Source of the DNA: Micromonospora sediminimaris
GTDB taxonomy: Bacteria > Actinomycetota > Actinomycetes > Mycobacteriales > Micromonosporaceae
DNA length: 64,000 nucleotides
Assembly (NCBI GenBank): GCA_900112325.1
Contig: FOLJ01000022.1
Coordinates: 1 to 64,000 of the forward strand
Direction of reading: 5' to 3'
In this document: positions 32,110 through 40,985 of the stretch, piece after piece
How the letters are laid out: the number at the start of each line of letters is the position of its first letter
How positions within the stretch are numbered: the stretch's first letter is position 1
The notes under the pieces: generated by a model
The model's input: only the letters and a program-made list of their open reading frames with translations
The model's database searches: none
What the model was told of the DNA's origin: nothing
Program-made: the position numbers and the translations under genes

Positions 32110-33231
32110 GTGGACAACTTCGCGCGGCTGCTGAAGGAGAGCTGGACCCTGGTCGAGGAGGACCGGGTCCGGCTGAGCGGTCACTTCTACGCCCGGCTCT
32201 TCCTCCTCGACCCCGAGCTGCGCAAGCTCTTTCCGGTGCAGATGACCGGCCAGGGCGACCGGCTGCTCGAAGCGATCATCGCGGCGATCCACACGGTGGA
32301 CGACCCGGAGGGCTTCGACGAGTTCCTCCGTGCGCTCGGCCGGGACCACCGCAAGTACCACGTCGAGGCGGCCCACTACGACACCATGGGCGTGGCGCTG
32401 CTGGACGCGTTGCGCAGCACTGCCGGCGACGGCTGGAACCTGGAGTACGACCAGGCGTGGCGGGACGCGTACGCGGCGATCGCCGAGAAGATGCTCGCCG
32501 GGGCGGCGGCGGACGACGACCCACCGTTCTGGCACGCCGAGGTGCTGACCCACAAGCGGTACGGCCCGGACACCGCCGTCCTCACCTGCCGGGCGTTGCA
32601 ACACCCGTTGACCTGGAAGGCGGGTCAGTACGTCAGCGTGGAGGTGCCCCGCCATCATCCCCGGGTGTGGCGGACGTACTCGATCGCCAACGCGCCGAAC
32701 GATGACAACGTGCTGGAGTTCCACGTGCGTACGCCGGCCGACGCCGCCGGTTGGGTCTCCGGCGCGTTGGTCCGGCGGACCGGGCCGGGCGACCTGCTGC
32801 GGGTGGCCGCGCCGATGGGGTCGATGACCGTCGACCGCTCGTCCGAGCGGGACATTCTCTGCGTCGCCGGTGGCGTCGGACTGGCCCCGATCAAGGCGCT
32901 CGTCGAGGAGTTGGCCGGTTACAACCGGGCCCGTTGGGTGCACGTCTTCTACGGCGCCCGCACGGCGGCGGACCTCTACGGTCTGGACCGGCTGCGGGAG
33001 TTGGTGGCCGCCCACCCGTGGCTGTCGGTGACGCCGGCGTGCAGTGACGACCCGGAATTCGACGGCGAGCAGGGCGACATCTCCGACGTGGTGGCCCGGT
33101 ACGGGCCGTGGACGACCCACGACTGCTTCGTCTCCGGATCGGCATCGATGGTGCGCGCCACACTCCGAGTGCTGGCCGCCGACGACGTACCGCCGCAGCG
33201 GACCCGGTACGACACGTTCGGCAACCTGTAG
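32110..33231 (+). CDS. Flavohemoprotein-like globin-reductase
   Basis: A 373-residue fusion of a globin (about 1-130, proximal His in RDHRKYHVEAAHYD) and a ferredoxin-NADP reductase-type module: FAD-binding RTYSIANAP near 195 and NAD-binding GGVGLAPIKALVEEL near 255. Family members use NAD(P)H to turn nitric oxide into nitrate or to reduce oxygen. I choose the GTG at 32110, which has AAGGAG eight bases upstream and gives a globin that starts at its first helix; an open frame continues upstream to 31987 but is not conserved. It is divergent from the CAAX protease. A long hairpin follows the stop. Confidence 0.88.
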   Translation: MDNFARLLKESWTLVEEDRVRLSGHFYARLFLLDPELRKLFPVQMTGQGDRLLEAIIAAIHTVDDPEGFDEFLRALGRDHRKYHVEAAHYDTMGVALLDALRSTAGDGWNLEYDQAWRDAYAAIAEKMLAGAAADDDPPFWHAEVLTHKRYGPDTAVLTCRALQHPLTWKAGQYVSVEVPRHHPRVWRTYSIANAPNDDNVLEFHVRTPADAAGWVSGALVRRTGPGDLLRVAAPMGSMTVDRSSERDILCVAGGVGLAPIKALVEELAGYNRARWVHVFYGARTAADLYGLDRLRELVAAHPWLSVTPACSDDPEFDGEQGDISDVVARYGPWTTHDCFVSGSASMVRATLRVLAADDVPPQRTRYDTFGNL

Positions 33232-33249
33232 AGCTTTGCTCCCCCCGAA

Positions 33250-33289
33250 CCGGGGCGCGTGCCCCTGCCCCCTGGGGCACGCGCCCCGG
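33250..33289. terminator. Perfect 16-bp hairpin between convergent genes
   Basis: Bases 33250-33265 (CCGGGGCGCGTGCCCC) pair perfectly with 33274-33289 around an eight-base loop. It lies between the flavohemoprotein gene and the XRE-deformylase gene and can end both transcripts. Confidence 0.75.
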
Positions 33290-33388
33290 CCCCCGATCGG
33301 GCGGACCGGCACCGCCCCGCGCCACCTCGTCCGTCCGGCCGTCGTTCCCACCCGGGCGGGCGGGGTCGCGCCCCGGAGTCGTGCCCGG

Positions 33389-34903
33389 TCAGTAGCGCCA
33401 CGGGTGGCCGGATTCCCGGTACTCCTCGATCGGCACCAGCGGCACTCCGGGTGCCATGCGGTCGACGTAGAGCCGGCCCTCCAGGTGGTCGATCTCATGT
33501 GCGACCAGCCGGGCCATGCCGAATTCGAAGGAGGTGATGATCCGACCGCCGTCGAACTGCGCGTGTTCCACGTCCAGTCGTAGCGGTCGCGGCACCAGCC
33601 CGCGATGGTCGAAGAAGGAGAGGCACCCCTCGTACTGTTCGTCGGTGTGTGGTGCCGCATCGACCACCCGAGGATTGAGCAGCACGACGGGCTCGGCGGT
33701 GCGGTCCGGCGGGCGGACCACCGCGGCGGCTCGGTCGATGTCGAGCTGCGGGGCGGCGATTCCCACCCCCTTGGTGAAGGGGTGCAGTTCGTCCAGCCGG
33801 GCCAGCGCGGTGATCAACCGGTCGACGATCTCCCGGGCGAGCGGTTCCTCGCGCGGCAGGTCGAACGGGCGGGCCGGCTGGCGCAGCAGATCGGCACCGC
33901 GCTGCACGATGCCGAGCCCACGCATCCGGTCCGACGGTCGGACGCGCCCGCCCTCCGCCTCGGGCTCCGGCTGGGCCCGGAATCGCCACTGCAAGCGGTA
34001 CCTGGCGTTCAGCGGTGGCTCGTCGGTCGCCCAGTCGAAGATCGCCCGGTCGCCCTCGTCGCGGCGGGTCACCGCCGTCCGTAGCGGGCCCTCCTCCGCC
34101 GACAGCGAGGTCTCCGCGCCCCAGACCTGCGGGTCCAGGGCCACCGGCAGGTCCAGGCGTACGGCGAGGTGCCGGGTCGGTACGCGGACCGCGCGCTGGA
34201 ACCACGGCCCCCACTTGTCCCGCCCGACGGTGTACGCGTACTCGATGGTGGCGCGGCGGCCGGGGTAGAGCGGGAAGCGACGTTCAGCGTTCTCGAAGAG
34301 CAGCCAGATCTCCTTGAACGCGTCCCGGTCGTGCTTGGCGCGCCAGTGCATCGTCTCCCGCTCGCCGGACTCCTCGCGGCAGGCGACCAGTTGCAGTTCG
34401 GCGAAGCTGAGCGGGTGTTCCCGGTGGTGGCGGTTGGAGCGGCCCGGGTCGCTGGGGTAACGGTCGACGGCCACCCGGATCAGGTATCGGGTGACCGGCT
34501 CGACACCGGCGTTGTACAGCTCACGCCGGATGACGCAGCGGTAGGCGTCGTCGGTGTGGGTGAGCACGGCCGTCTCGCGTTCGACGATCAGACCGGTGCC
34601 GGGCGGCATCCACTGGCCGGGCAGGCTGGCTTCCCGCTGGTTACGGTCGCTGCGGGCGTGGCGAAGGTCGTCGTACTCGCGGAAGCGCTGCCAGATCGCG
34701 CCGCTGGCCTCCAGGACGGCCTCGGCGCGACGGGCGAAGTCCTCCGTCGGTCGGTGCCGGCGTCCCTCGACGTGACTGACGTACGAGGGGTCGAAGCCCA
34801 TCAGGGTGGCCAGTTGTTTTTTGGACAGCCCCCGCTCCGTCCGGTGCCGGGCGAGTTCGGCGGCGAAGGAGTCGGCAGCCCGATCGAGCGGTGAGGTCGT
34901 CAT
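33389..34903 (-). CDS. Fusion of XRE DNA-binding domain to peptide deformylase domain
   Basis: A 504-residue protein with an unusual layout. Residues about 15-75 are an XRE/Cro helix-turn-helix (LSKKQLATLMGFDPSYVSHV, EGRRHRPT). Residues about 90-320 form a domain of unknown function that looks like the sensor part of actinomycete XRE regulators. The C-terminal part has all three peptide deformylase motifs: GVGIAAPQ near 378, EGCLSF near 422 (metal Cys) and HEIDHLEG near 468 (two metal His and catalytic Glu). So the deformylase site looks intact. I place the start at the ATG at 34903, preceded by GAGGAAG. It may be a DNA-bound sensor of formyl-peptides or a regulator of translation; no formyltransferase gene is nearby. 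Confidence 0.9.
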   Translation of the reverse strand: MTTSPLDRAADSFAAELARHRTERGLSKKQLATLMGFDPSYVSHVEGRRHRPTEDFARRAEAVLEASGAIWQRFREYDDLRHARSDRNQREASLPGQWMPPGTGLIVERETAVLTHTDDAYRCVIRRELYNAGVEPVTRYLIRVAVDRYPSDPGRSNRHHREHPLSFAELQLVACREESGERETMHWRAKHDRDAFKEIWLLFENAERRFPLYPGRRATIEYAYTVGRDKWGPWFQRAVRVPTRHLAVRLDLPVALDPQVWGAETSLSAEEGPLRTAVTRRDEGDRAIFDWATDEPPLNARYRLQWRFRAQPEPEAEGGRVRPSDRMRGLGIVQRGADLLRQPARPFDLPREEPLAREIVDRLITALARLDELHPFTKGVGIAAPQLDIDRAAAVVRPPDRTAEPVVLLNPRVVDAAPHTDEQYEGCLSFFDHRGLVPRPLRLDVEHAQFDGGRIITSFEFGMARLVAHEIDHLEGRLYVDRMAPGVPLVPIEEYRESGHPWRY

Positions 34904-35113
34904 CAGCTTCCTCGTAGCCGGGAGTACCAAGTTTCACGTTGAGTCGCCGGCCACACACACATCTGGCACCTAGTCGACAAGAACCTTGACTGATGAACGT
35001 TTCATACCGATACTGCCCCGAGTCTCCAGGCCGACACCGACAGTAGTTTTCACCCCGCCCGCGACCCGGGTTGCCCGCCTCACCCCACCGTCGGGTTCCC
35101 CTGTGCCCGAAAG

Positions 35114-35132
35114 TGTGGTTAGGCTAGCCTTA
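35114..35132 (+). promoter_or_regulatory. DmdR/IdeR iron box
   Basis: TGTGGTTAGGCTAGCCTTA matches the actinobacterial iron-box consensus TTAGGTTAGGCTAACCTAA at 15 of 19 positions. It lies 46 bases before the FhuF-like gene, so the gene should be repressed when iron is plentiful. Confidence 0.85.
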
Positions 35133-35178
35133 GTACGACCATGGACGCTTCGGATCGAGTGGGTCAGGTGACGCGGGG

Positions 35179-35976
35179 GTGGATCAGGTGACAGCGGTGC
35201 TGCCCCTTCGGGATCCAGCCGCCACACCCCTGACGCCGGTCACCGCGACCCTGCGGGCAATGTTCGGCACCGACGACCTTCCCGGGCTGGCCCCGGGCCT
35301 GCTGGTCGCCGACGAGGCCGGTTGGGCCCCGGCGACCGCCCTGACCGGTACGCGACTGCCGGAGCTGCTCGAATCGGCGGTCCGGCTGTGGGGTGGCACC
35401 CCACACGCCTCCGCCGCGCTCGCCTGGAAGGCGTACAGCTACTGGGCGGCGCTCCCGGTGGTGCTCGGCTGGGCCACCGCTCGGCGAGTGCCGCTGCTCG
35501 ACCACACCGAGGCGCTGATCCACTTCGCCGATCGGCGCGCCCTGGTGACCGTCGGCCTACGCGAGTCGATCCCGGTCGCGGTGCTGCCCAACGATCCGCT
35601 GGCGCTCGCCGGGCTGCCCCAGGTCCGAGTGGTGGCCGACGAGCGGGAGCTGCTCGCCGCACTGCGCGCCACGCTGCTGGACGGGCACCTGTCGCCGGTG
35701 ATCTCCGCGATCCAGGGCGAGGTCCGCATCGGTGCCCGCACCCTCCTCGGCTCGGTGGCGTCCGGCATCGCCCACGGGCTGCTGCGGGCCGCCGACGGCT
35801 TGCCCGGTTCTGCGGTCGAGGCGATCGACACGCTGCTCGACGCGCTCGGCCTGGCCGACCTGGTGGAGCTGGTGCCCGGCCCGAACGGCGAGCCGATCGT
35901 GCAGCGCCGCACCTGCTGCCTGGCCTTCACCCTGCCCCAGCCGAAGGTCTGCCAGGGCTGCTGTATCCGCAGCTGA
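35179..35976 (+). CDS. FhuF-like ferric-siderophore reductase, [2Fe-2S] protein
   Basis: A 265-residue cytoplasmic protein expected to release iron from siderophores by reduction. The C-terminus has the FhuF-type cluster motif: CC, ten residues, C, two residues, C (RRTCCLAFTLPQPKVCQGCC). Preceding segments (SAALAWKAYSYWAALPVVLGW) fit the family. The GTG at 35179 is chosen; the GTG at 35188 is an equally possible start. The iron box upstream supports iron-starvation expression. No siderophore transport or synthesis gene is adjacent; the next gene is convergent 13 bases away. Confidence 0.85.
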   Translation: MDQVTAVLPLRDPAATPLTPVTATLRAMFGTDDLPGLAPGLLVADEAGWAPATALTGTRLPELLESAVRLWGGTPHASAALAWKAYSYWAALPVVLGWATARRVPLLDHTEALIHFADRRALVTVGLRESIPVAVLPNDPLALAGLPQVRVVADERELLAALRATLLDGHLSPVISAIQGEVRIGARTLLGSVASGIAHGLLRAADGLPGSAVEAIDTLLDALGLADLVELVPGPNGEPIVQRRTCCLAFTLPQPKVCQGCCIRS

Positions 35977-35989
35977 GTCGGCCCGTCAC

Positions 35990-37816
35990 TCATCCCGTCA
36001 GCGGGCGCACGTCCCAGATCCAGACACCACCGGCGTACCCGGGTTCGATGCCGGTCAGCTCGGTCATCCCGGTACGCAGCGCGCCGGCGTGTTCGTGCGG
36101 CCCGAGGATCACCACGCCGGCCCGCCAGTACCGCAGGTCCTCCACCGCCTCCCGGCGGGTCCGCTCGGTGATCGGCGGCACCTCGCCGGTGCGTCGGATG
36201 GTGCCGAAGAAGGTGCTGGTGGGGCGCGGGGACGCGGAGAAGAGGGCGACCCGGTTCCGGCCCGGCCGGGTGTCCGGTCCGAGGAAGTAGCCACGAGCGA
36301 TCGGCATCTCCTGGCGGGTACGGGCGGACCAGCGCAAGGGCTCGGCGTACTCGGTGTCAGGCAGCGGCAGGGTCACCACGCTGCGCCCACCGGTGAGGTA
36401 GGGACGCCAGGCACCCGAGGTGACGAACTCGGGCACCGGTTCGAGCCGTTTCGTCGGCAGCGGGGTGGGCAGCACCGGCACCAGCGCCATCGCCAGTCCG
36501 GTCGCTGCGGCGAAGCGGATCTGCGACCGGCGGTCCGGATACCGGGCCGTCAACTCGCGGACCTTCGCCGCGCCGTACGCCAGGATCAGCCCGATGATCG
36601 GGGTGATGGCCAGCGCCCAGCGGGTCGGCACCACCGAGTGCAGCACCGGCAGGCCCTCCAACAGCGCCCAGGGTCCGGGTACCCCGGTTCCGCGACGGTC
36701 GAAGCGGATCTCCCGGCCGAGCGAGAACACCGCGAAGAGCAGCCCGAGCACGGCCAGACCGATCACCACGGCGCTGCGCCGCAGCCACCACACCAGCGCC
36801 ACCACGAGGATCACCAGCGGCCAGCCGAAGAAGGCATTCTCCTCGGTCGGGTTCTTGGCCAGTCCGGCGGCGCTGCGGGCGTCACCGGCCAGCGACTCGC
36901 GGGAGTAGGCGAAGTACGAGGCCAGGTCCGTGGAGTAGCCCCGGATCAGCCAGGGCAGCCCGTGGTAGGCGCCGGGGCCGAAGAACTGCACGTACAGCGG
37001 GTAGGCCAGCAGCACGGCGGAGACCACGGCGGCCATCCCGAGCCCGGCGGCGAACGGTCGGACCCGGGCCCGCAGCTCGGGCCGGCCGATCACCATCGCG
37101 ACGATCACCACGGCGAGGCCGATCGCGGTCATCAGCAGGATCTCCAGGTTCAGGAACGCCTGCCAGACGATCACCAGGGCCAGCAGCAGACCGTTGCGCA
37201 GCCACCGCCCGGGTTCGGCGAGCCGCAGGGTACGCCAGATGATCAGCGGCACCACGTACTGCGACACGATGTTCGGATGCGCATTGGCGTGGGAGACCAT
37301 GGCTGGGGCGTACGCGCAGAAGGCGGCCCCCAGCCAGGCCGGCCCGCGCGAACCGGGCACCACCACCCGGGAGATCAGGAAATACCAGGCGGTGGCGGTG
37401 GCGATCATGCCGAGGGTGAGAAAGAGCAGGAACGCGGCCCGGGTGCCGAACAGCAGGGTTACCGGAGTCATCGGCAGAGATACGGACAGAACAGACGTAT
37501 TTGCCATCAAATTGACGGATTCCGGGACATTCATCCGGCCCGACGAGAACGGATAGGCCAATTCCGTGACAACCCGGGCACCGTGCGCGAGCATCCATTC
37601 GAATTGCGCCATATCGGTCGGATTGTCGCGAATACCGTCGTCAGGATTCAGCCACATCCGTCCGGTGACCCAGAAGCCGAATGCGGCGAAGCTCGCCACC
37701 GCCAGGGCATCCTTCCATCGCCCCGAGCCGCCCTCGCCCCGCATGCGTCCCGGCCGGACCGCGGCATTTCCCGCCTCGGACTGCGCGTCAGGTCGGCCCG
37801 AATCGGGAGTAGTCAT
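35990..37816 (-). CDS. Polytopic membrane protein, GT-C-like glycosyltransferase
   Basis: A 608-residue membrane protein with about ten hydrophobic segments between residues 35 and 450 and an extracytoplasmic C-terminal part. An early loop after the first helix has NPDDGIRDNPTDMAQFEWML, the position where GT-C enzymes keep acidic catalytic residues, followed by YPFSSGRMNVPESVNL. This is typical of lipid-linked sugar transferases (arabinosyl- or mannosyltransferase-like) of actinomycetes. The sugar and acceptor are unknown. It lies divergent to a methyltransferase gene; GT2 and GT-C genes occur at 44-47 kb. Confidence 0.65.
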   Translation of the reverse strand: MTTPDSGRPDAQSEAGNAAVRPGRMRGEGGSGRWKDALAVASFAAFGFWVTGRMWLNPDDGIRDNPTDMAQFEWMLAHGARVVTELAYPFSSGRMNVPESVNLMANTSVLSVSLPMTPVTLLFGTRAAFLLFLTLGMIATATAWYFLISRVVVPGSRGPAWLGAAFCAYAPAMVSHANAHPNIVSQYVVPLIIWRTLRLAEPGRWLRNGLLLALVIVWQAFLNLEILLMTAIGLAVVIVAMVIGRPELRARVRPFAAGLGMAAVVSAVLLAYPLYVQFFGPGAYHGLPWLIRGYSTDLASYFAYSRESLAGDARSAAGLAKNPTEENAFFGWPLVILVVALVWWLRRSAVVIGLAVLGLLFAVFSLGREIRFDRRGTGVPGPWALLEGLPVLHSVVPTRWALAITPIIGLILAYGAAKVRELTARYPDRRSQIRFAAATGLAMALVPVLPTPLPTKRLEPVPEFVTSGAWRPYLTGGRSVVTLPLPDTEYAEPLRWSARTRQEMPIARGYFLGPDTRPGRNRVALFSASPRPTSTFFGTIRRTGEVPPITERTRREAVEDLRYWRAGVVILGPHEHAGALRTGMTELTGIEPGYAGGVWIWDVRPLTG

Positions 37817-38030
37817 AACAATTCGCAGCGTAGTCGGCCCATGTGGTCAGCGTGCAGGGTTCGGGGCACTGGCGTAGTATCGGTCAAGTTCTCTGGCTAT
37901 CACCGATCGTGCACCCCCACCCCCGACCGCTAATTCGGCCATCACGGGCCCCGATATCCCCGCCGTCCGGGCGGATGGTTCACTCAGTCGGTCCCGGCAC
38001 GGGTCGAGTCGTATCGTGAGGAATCGACGC

Positions 38031-38741
38031 ATGGCAGAAATCACTGGGGATCAGCGCGTGCAGTCCGAGGTCCTGGAGGGCCTCGCGACGGCGGTCAATC
38101 ACCGGCGCTGGTTCGTCGAGCTGGCCGTGCCCTACCTGGGTGACAACCCCATCGAGATCGGTAGCGGCCTCGGCGACTACGCCCTGGAGTGGAGCGAGAA
38201 CTTCCCCCGGTTCACCGCCACCGAGGCCGACCCGGACCGCCTGGTGGCCCTCAAGGAGCGCCTGGCTGACCGACCCTCGATCGAGGTACGCCAGATGCTG
38301 CTGCCCAACCCCGAGCGCGGTGACTACAGCGCCGCGGTCTCGTACAACGTGCTGGAGCACATCGAGGACCACGTCGGAGCGCTGCGCAGCATGGGCCAAC
38401 TGGTCCGGCCCGGCGGAGCCGTCGTCATCATCGTGCCGGCGTTCCAGTTCGCGATGAGCCCGGCGGACATCGCCACCGGCCACGTCCGGCGGTACACGAA
38501 GAAGACCCTGGCCGACGCGATGACCGAGGCGGGCCTACGGGTGGAAAAGATCCACTACGCGAACGCGCTCGGCCTGATCGGCTACTTCATGGCCACGAAG
38601 GTCTTCCGGCTGATGCCGAAGGAGGGCCCGATGGTGAAGGTCTACGACACCCTGGTCCTCCCCGCCACCAAGGCCGCCGAGCAGCTGGTCCGCCCGCCCT
38701 TCGGCCAGTCCGTCTTCGCCGTAGCCCGTACCCCCGCCTGA
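38031..38741 (+). CDS. Class I SAM-dependent methyltransferase
   Basis: A 236-residue methyltransferase. Motif I is IEIGSGLGDYALEW, the acidic ribose-binding residue follows in TEADPDRL, and motif IV is SYNVLEHIEDH; ALRSMGQLVRPGGAVVIIVP is the usual post-motif segment. The C-terminus resembles methyltransferases that act with lipid-linked glycan synthesis. The ATG at 38031 has GAGGAAT upstream. The substrate is unknown; the divergent GT-C-like gene suggests cell-surface glycan or lipid modification. Confidence 0.85.
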   Translation: MAEITGDQRVQSEVLEGLATAVNHRRWFVELAVPYLGDNPIEIGSGLGDYALEWSENFPRFTATEADPDRLVALKERLADRPSIEVRQMLLPNPERGDYSAAVSYNVLEHIEDHVGALRSMGQLVRPGGAVVIIVPAFQFAMSPADIATGHVRRYTKKTLADAMTEAGLRVEKIHYANALGLIGYFMATKVFRLMPKEGPMVKVYDTLVLPATKAAEQLVRPPFGQSVFAVARTPA

Positions 38742-38774
38742 CCAACCCCCGGCTGGTCCCGACGCAGCGTCCCC

Positions 38775-38823
38775 GTTGACCATGAGGTTGGCGGCACTCT
38801 CAGAGCCAACCTCATGATCAAAC
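38775..38823. terminator. Hairpin with conserved GTTGACCATGAGGTT arm
   Basis: Bases 38775-38792 pair with 38805-38822 around a 12-base loop with one G-T mismatch. It lies between the convergent methyltransferase and PEBP genes and shares its arm with three other hairpins in the window. Confidence 0.75.
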
Positions 38824-38839
38824 TGGGGATGGGGGCGAG

Positions 38840-39373
38840 TCAGCCGGCGATCTGGTAGGTGGGGCGGGTGGTGGCTCGGGCCAGGGTGTGGAAGGCCAGG
38901 TTGAAGCCGACGTAGGCGGGGGTCGCCTCCGGGGTGACGTCGAGACGTTCGACGTCGAGGGCGTGCACCGCGAAGACGTACCGGTGCGGGCGGTCACCGG
39001 GCGGCGGCGCGGCACCGCCGAAACCGCGCTCCCCGTAGTCGTTGCGTACGGTGAACGCGCCCTTCAGGTCCTGCTCGGCCGCGCCGCGTGGCAGTTCCGT
39101 CACGTCGGCCGGCAGGTTGACCAGCACCCAGTGCCAGAAGCCACTGCCGGTCGGCGCGTCCGGGTCGAAACAGGTCACCACGAAGCCCTTGGTCTCCGCC
39201 GGGAAGCCCGACCAGGCCAGATGCGGCGAGACGTTGTCGCCACCAGTGCTGCCGTGGGCGTGAGCCGCGTCCATCGGCTCACCGTTCCGCACATCTTCAC
39301 TGGTCAGCGTGAAGGAGGCGACGGTCGGCAGCAGCTCGTACGGGTCCGGAGCGATGGGACGTTCCAGGGTCAT
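38840..39373 (-). CDS. YbhB/YbcL-type phosphatidylethanolamine-binding protein
   Basis: A 177-residue PEBP-family protein. The ligand-site motif is visible as [21 protein letters not shown] (shortened here: [13 protein letters not shown]), with the second site [12 protein letters not shown]. Bacterial members are of uncertain function, possibly binding small anionic ligands. Start at ATG 39373 after GGAAGG; GTG at 39379 would add two residues. No signal peptide. Confidence 0.9.
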   Translation of the reverse strand: MTLERPIAPDPYELLPTVASFTLTSEDVRNGEPMDAAHAHGSTGGDNVSPHLAWSGFPAETKGFVVTCFDPDAPTGSGFWHWVLVNLPADVTELPRGAAEQDLKGAFTVRNDYGERGFGGAAPPPGDRPHRYVFAVHALDVERLDVTPEATPAYVGFNLAFHTLARATTRPTYQIAG

Positions 39374-39522
39374 CGACACAGGTCCTTCCGGTGGAAGTGG
39401 TGTTCTGCGCCCCTTTCATACCCTGTGACGCGCTGACATTCGACAGAACCGGCCCCGAGTCCGCCGTAACCGAGAGCGCCTCACAGCGGTTGTCACCCTG
39501 CAACATCTAGCGAAGGAGTCTC

Positions 39523-39690
39523 TTGGCCGGGGTCTGGCGTGACTTCATCACCGCCGTCATCGATGCCGTGCGTCGACGGGACGAGGCGGCCCTCAGCGAC
39601 GAACGCCGCCGGGCACTGGACCGGCTCGCCGACGAGAAGATCCGCGAGGAGCAGCGAAAACGCCCTCCGGAAAGCAGCTCAGGCGGCTGA
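39523..39690 (+). CDS. Small charged helical protein, TTG start
   Basis: A 55-residue frame beginning with TTG that has a clear GAAGGAG five bases upstream. The peptide MAGVWRDFITAVIDAVRRRD continues with a highly charged helix (EAALSDERRRALDRLADEKI) and a short tail. Codon bias is strongly G/C at third positions. It is likely a small DNA- or protein-binding helix; I do not recognise a family. It is transcribed towards the MerR gene. Confidence 0.55.
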   Translation: MAGVWRDFITAVIDAVRRRDEAALSDERRRALDRLADEKIREEQRKRPPESSSGG

Positions 39691-39743
39691 GGGTCACCTC
39701 GACCTGCCGCCGCTTGTCGCTGGCACGACCCGACCGGCAGCGC

Positions 39744-40121
39744 CTACGGATGCTCGTCGGTGATCGCGATGACCTCGTCGAGGCGGTCCAGAGCCGCCTG
39801 CAGGTCGTCGACCTTGGCCTGGATACGGTCGCGCTCGGCGCGCAGCATCGCTCGCTGCTCGGCGTCGGTGTGCCCGGCTCGCCAGCAGGGCAGCAGTTCC
39901 GCGATCCGCTGACTGGTCAGGCCGGCGGCGTACATCTGCTGGAAGAAGCGCACCAGGGTGATGGCCTCAGGCCGGTAGCGGCGCTGACCGGACGGGCTGC
40001 GCTCCGCGGTGAGCAGCCCCTGCTGCTCGTAGTAGCGCACGGCGCGTACCGAGACGCCGGCGGCCCGCGCCACCTCGCCGATGCGGATCAGCCGCTCGGC
40101 CGCGGTCCCCGTGTCGGTCAT
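39744..40121 (-). CDS. MerR-family transcriptional regulator
   Basis: A 125-residue regulator: helix-turn-helix RIGEVARAAGVSVRAVRYYE followed by the wing (LLTAERSPSGQRRY) and a C-terminal coiled coil (RAERDRIQAKVDDLQAALDR). The effector-binding part is minimal, without clustered cysteines, so a metal is not obvious. Start at the ATG at 40121 after GAGGAG. It is divergent from the SDR gene and a palindrome lies in the promoter between them, which makes the SDR gene its probable target. Confidence 0.9.
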   Translation of the reverse strand: MTDTGTAAERLIRIGEVARAAGVSVRAVRYYEQQGLLTAERSPSGQRRYRPEAITLVRFFQQMYAAGLTSQRIAELLPCWRAGHTDAEQRAMLRAERDRIQAKVDDLQAALDRLDEVIAITDEHP

Positions 40122-40157
40122 GGTGACTCCTCTCACTCCGGCGCTGACGAGCAGCAC

Positions 40158-40189
40158 TTGCCTCTGACGTCAACGTCAGGTTCTAGCGT
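40158..40189 (+). promoter_or_regulatory. MerR-type promoter and operator of the SDR gene
   Basis: TTGCCT (40158-40163) and TAGCGT (40184-40189) are separated by 20 bases, the over-long spacer typical of MerR-controlled promoters. The palindrome CTGACGTCAACGTCAG (40164-40179) fills the spacer. The SDR start is eight bases after the -10, so the mRNA is nearly leaderless. Confidence 0.75.
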
Positions 40190-40196
40190 AGCGGGC

Positions 40197-40925
40197 ATGG
40201 ATATCAACAACTCGGTTGCCCTCGTCACCGGAGCCAATCGCGGCCTGGGCCGCGCCTTCGCCAAGCGCCTGCTCGAACGGGGCGCCCGCAAGGTCTACGC
40301 GACAGCCCGCCGACCGGAGACCGTCGATCTGCCCGGGGTCGAGGTGCTGCCGCTCGACATCGCCGACGCCGCCTCCCTACGCGCCGCCGCCGAGGCCGCC
40401 CCGGACGTCTCGCTGCTCGTCAACAACGCGGGAATCCAGACCGGCACCGACCTGGTGACCGGCTCACTGGACGCGGTGCGGCACGAGCTGGAAACCAACG
40501 TGCTCGGTCACCTAGGAATGATCCGGGAGTTCGCGCCGACGCTCGCCCGCAACGGCGGGGGCGCGATCGTCAACGTCCTCTCCGCCATGTCGTGGTTCGG
40601 GGTCAGGGGCGCCAACGCCTACCACCTGACCAAGGCCGCCGCGTGGGCCATGACCAACGGCGTCCGCCTGGAACTCGCCGAGCAGGGCACCCTCGTGACG
40701 GCAGTCCACCTCGGCCTCGCCGACACCGACATGTCCGCGGACTGGCCCGTGGTCAAGATCGCACCGTCGGATCTGGCCGACGCGGCGCTCGACGGTGTCG
40801 AGGCGGGATCCGCCGAGGTCCTCGCGGACCAGTGGAGCCGGGACGTCAAGTCCCGACTGACGCTGAGGCCGGAAGAGTTCAACGCCGCGATGGATCGCGC
40901 CCTGGCGGCGCTGACGGCGGCCTGA
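40197..40925 (+). CDS. Short-chain dehydrogenase/reductase
   Basis: A 242-residue classical SDR. Cofactor loop TGANRGLGRAFA, structural NNAG (SLLVNNAGIQTG), catalytic Ser in NVLSAMSWFG, and YHLTK (Tyr and Lys) about 10 residues later. The Arg after the first strand (ATARRP) suggests NADP(H). The substrate is unknown. Its expression is probably governed by the divergent MerR protein. Confidence 0.92.
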   Translation: MDINNSVALVTGANRGLGRAFAKRLLERGARKVYATARRPETVDLPGVEVLPLDIADAASLRAAAEAAPDVSLLVNNAGIQTGTDLVTGSLDAVRHELETNVLGHLGMIREFAPTLARNGGGAIVNVLSAMSWFGVRGANAYHLTKAAAWAMTNGVRLELAEQGTLVTAVHLGLADTDMSADWPVVKIAPSDLADAALDGVEAGSAEVLADQWSRDVKSRLTLRPEEFNAAMDRALAALTAA

Positions 40926-40985
40926 GCCGCTCTCCACGAGCATCCGGACCGCCGCTCTGGGGCTCCTGCTCGCTGTCCAGATAAG

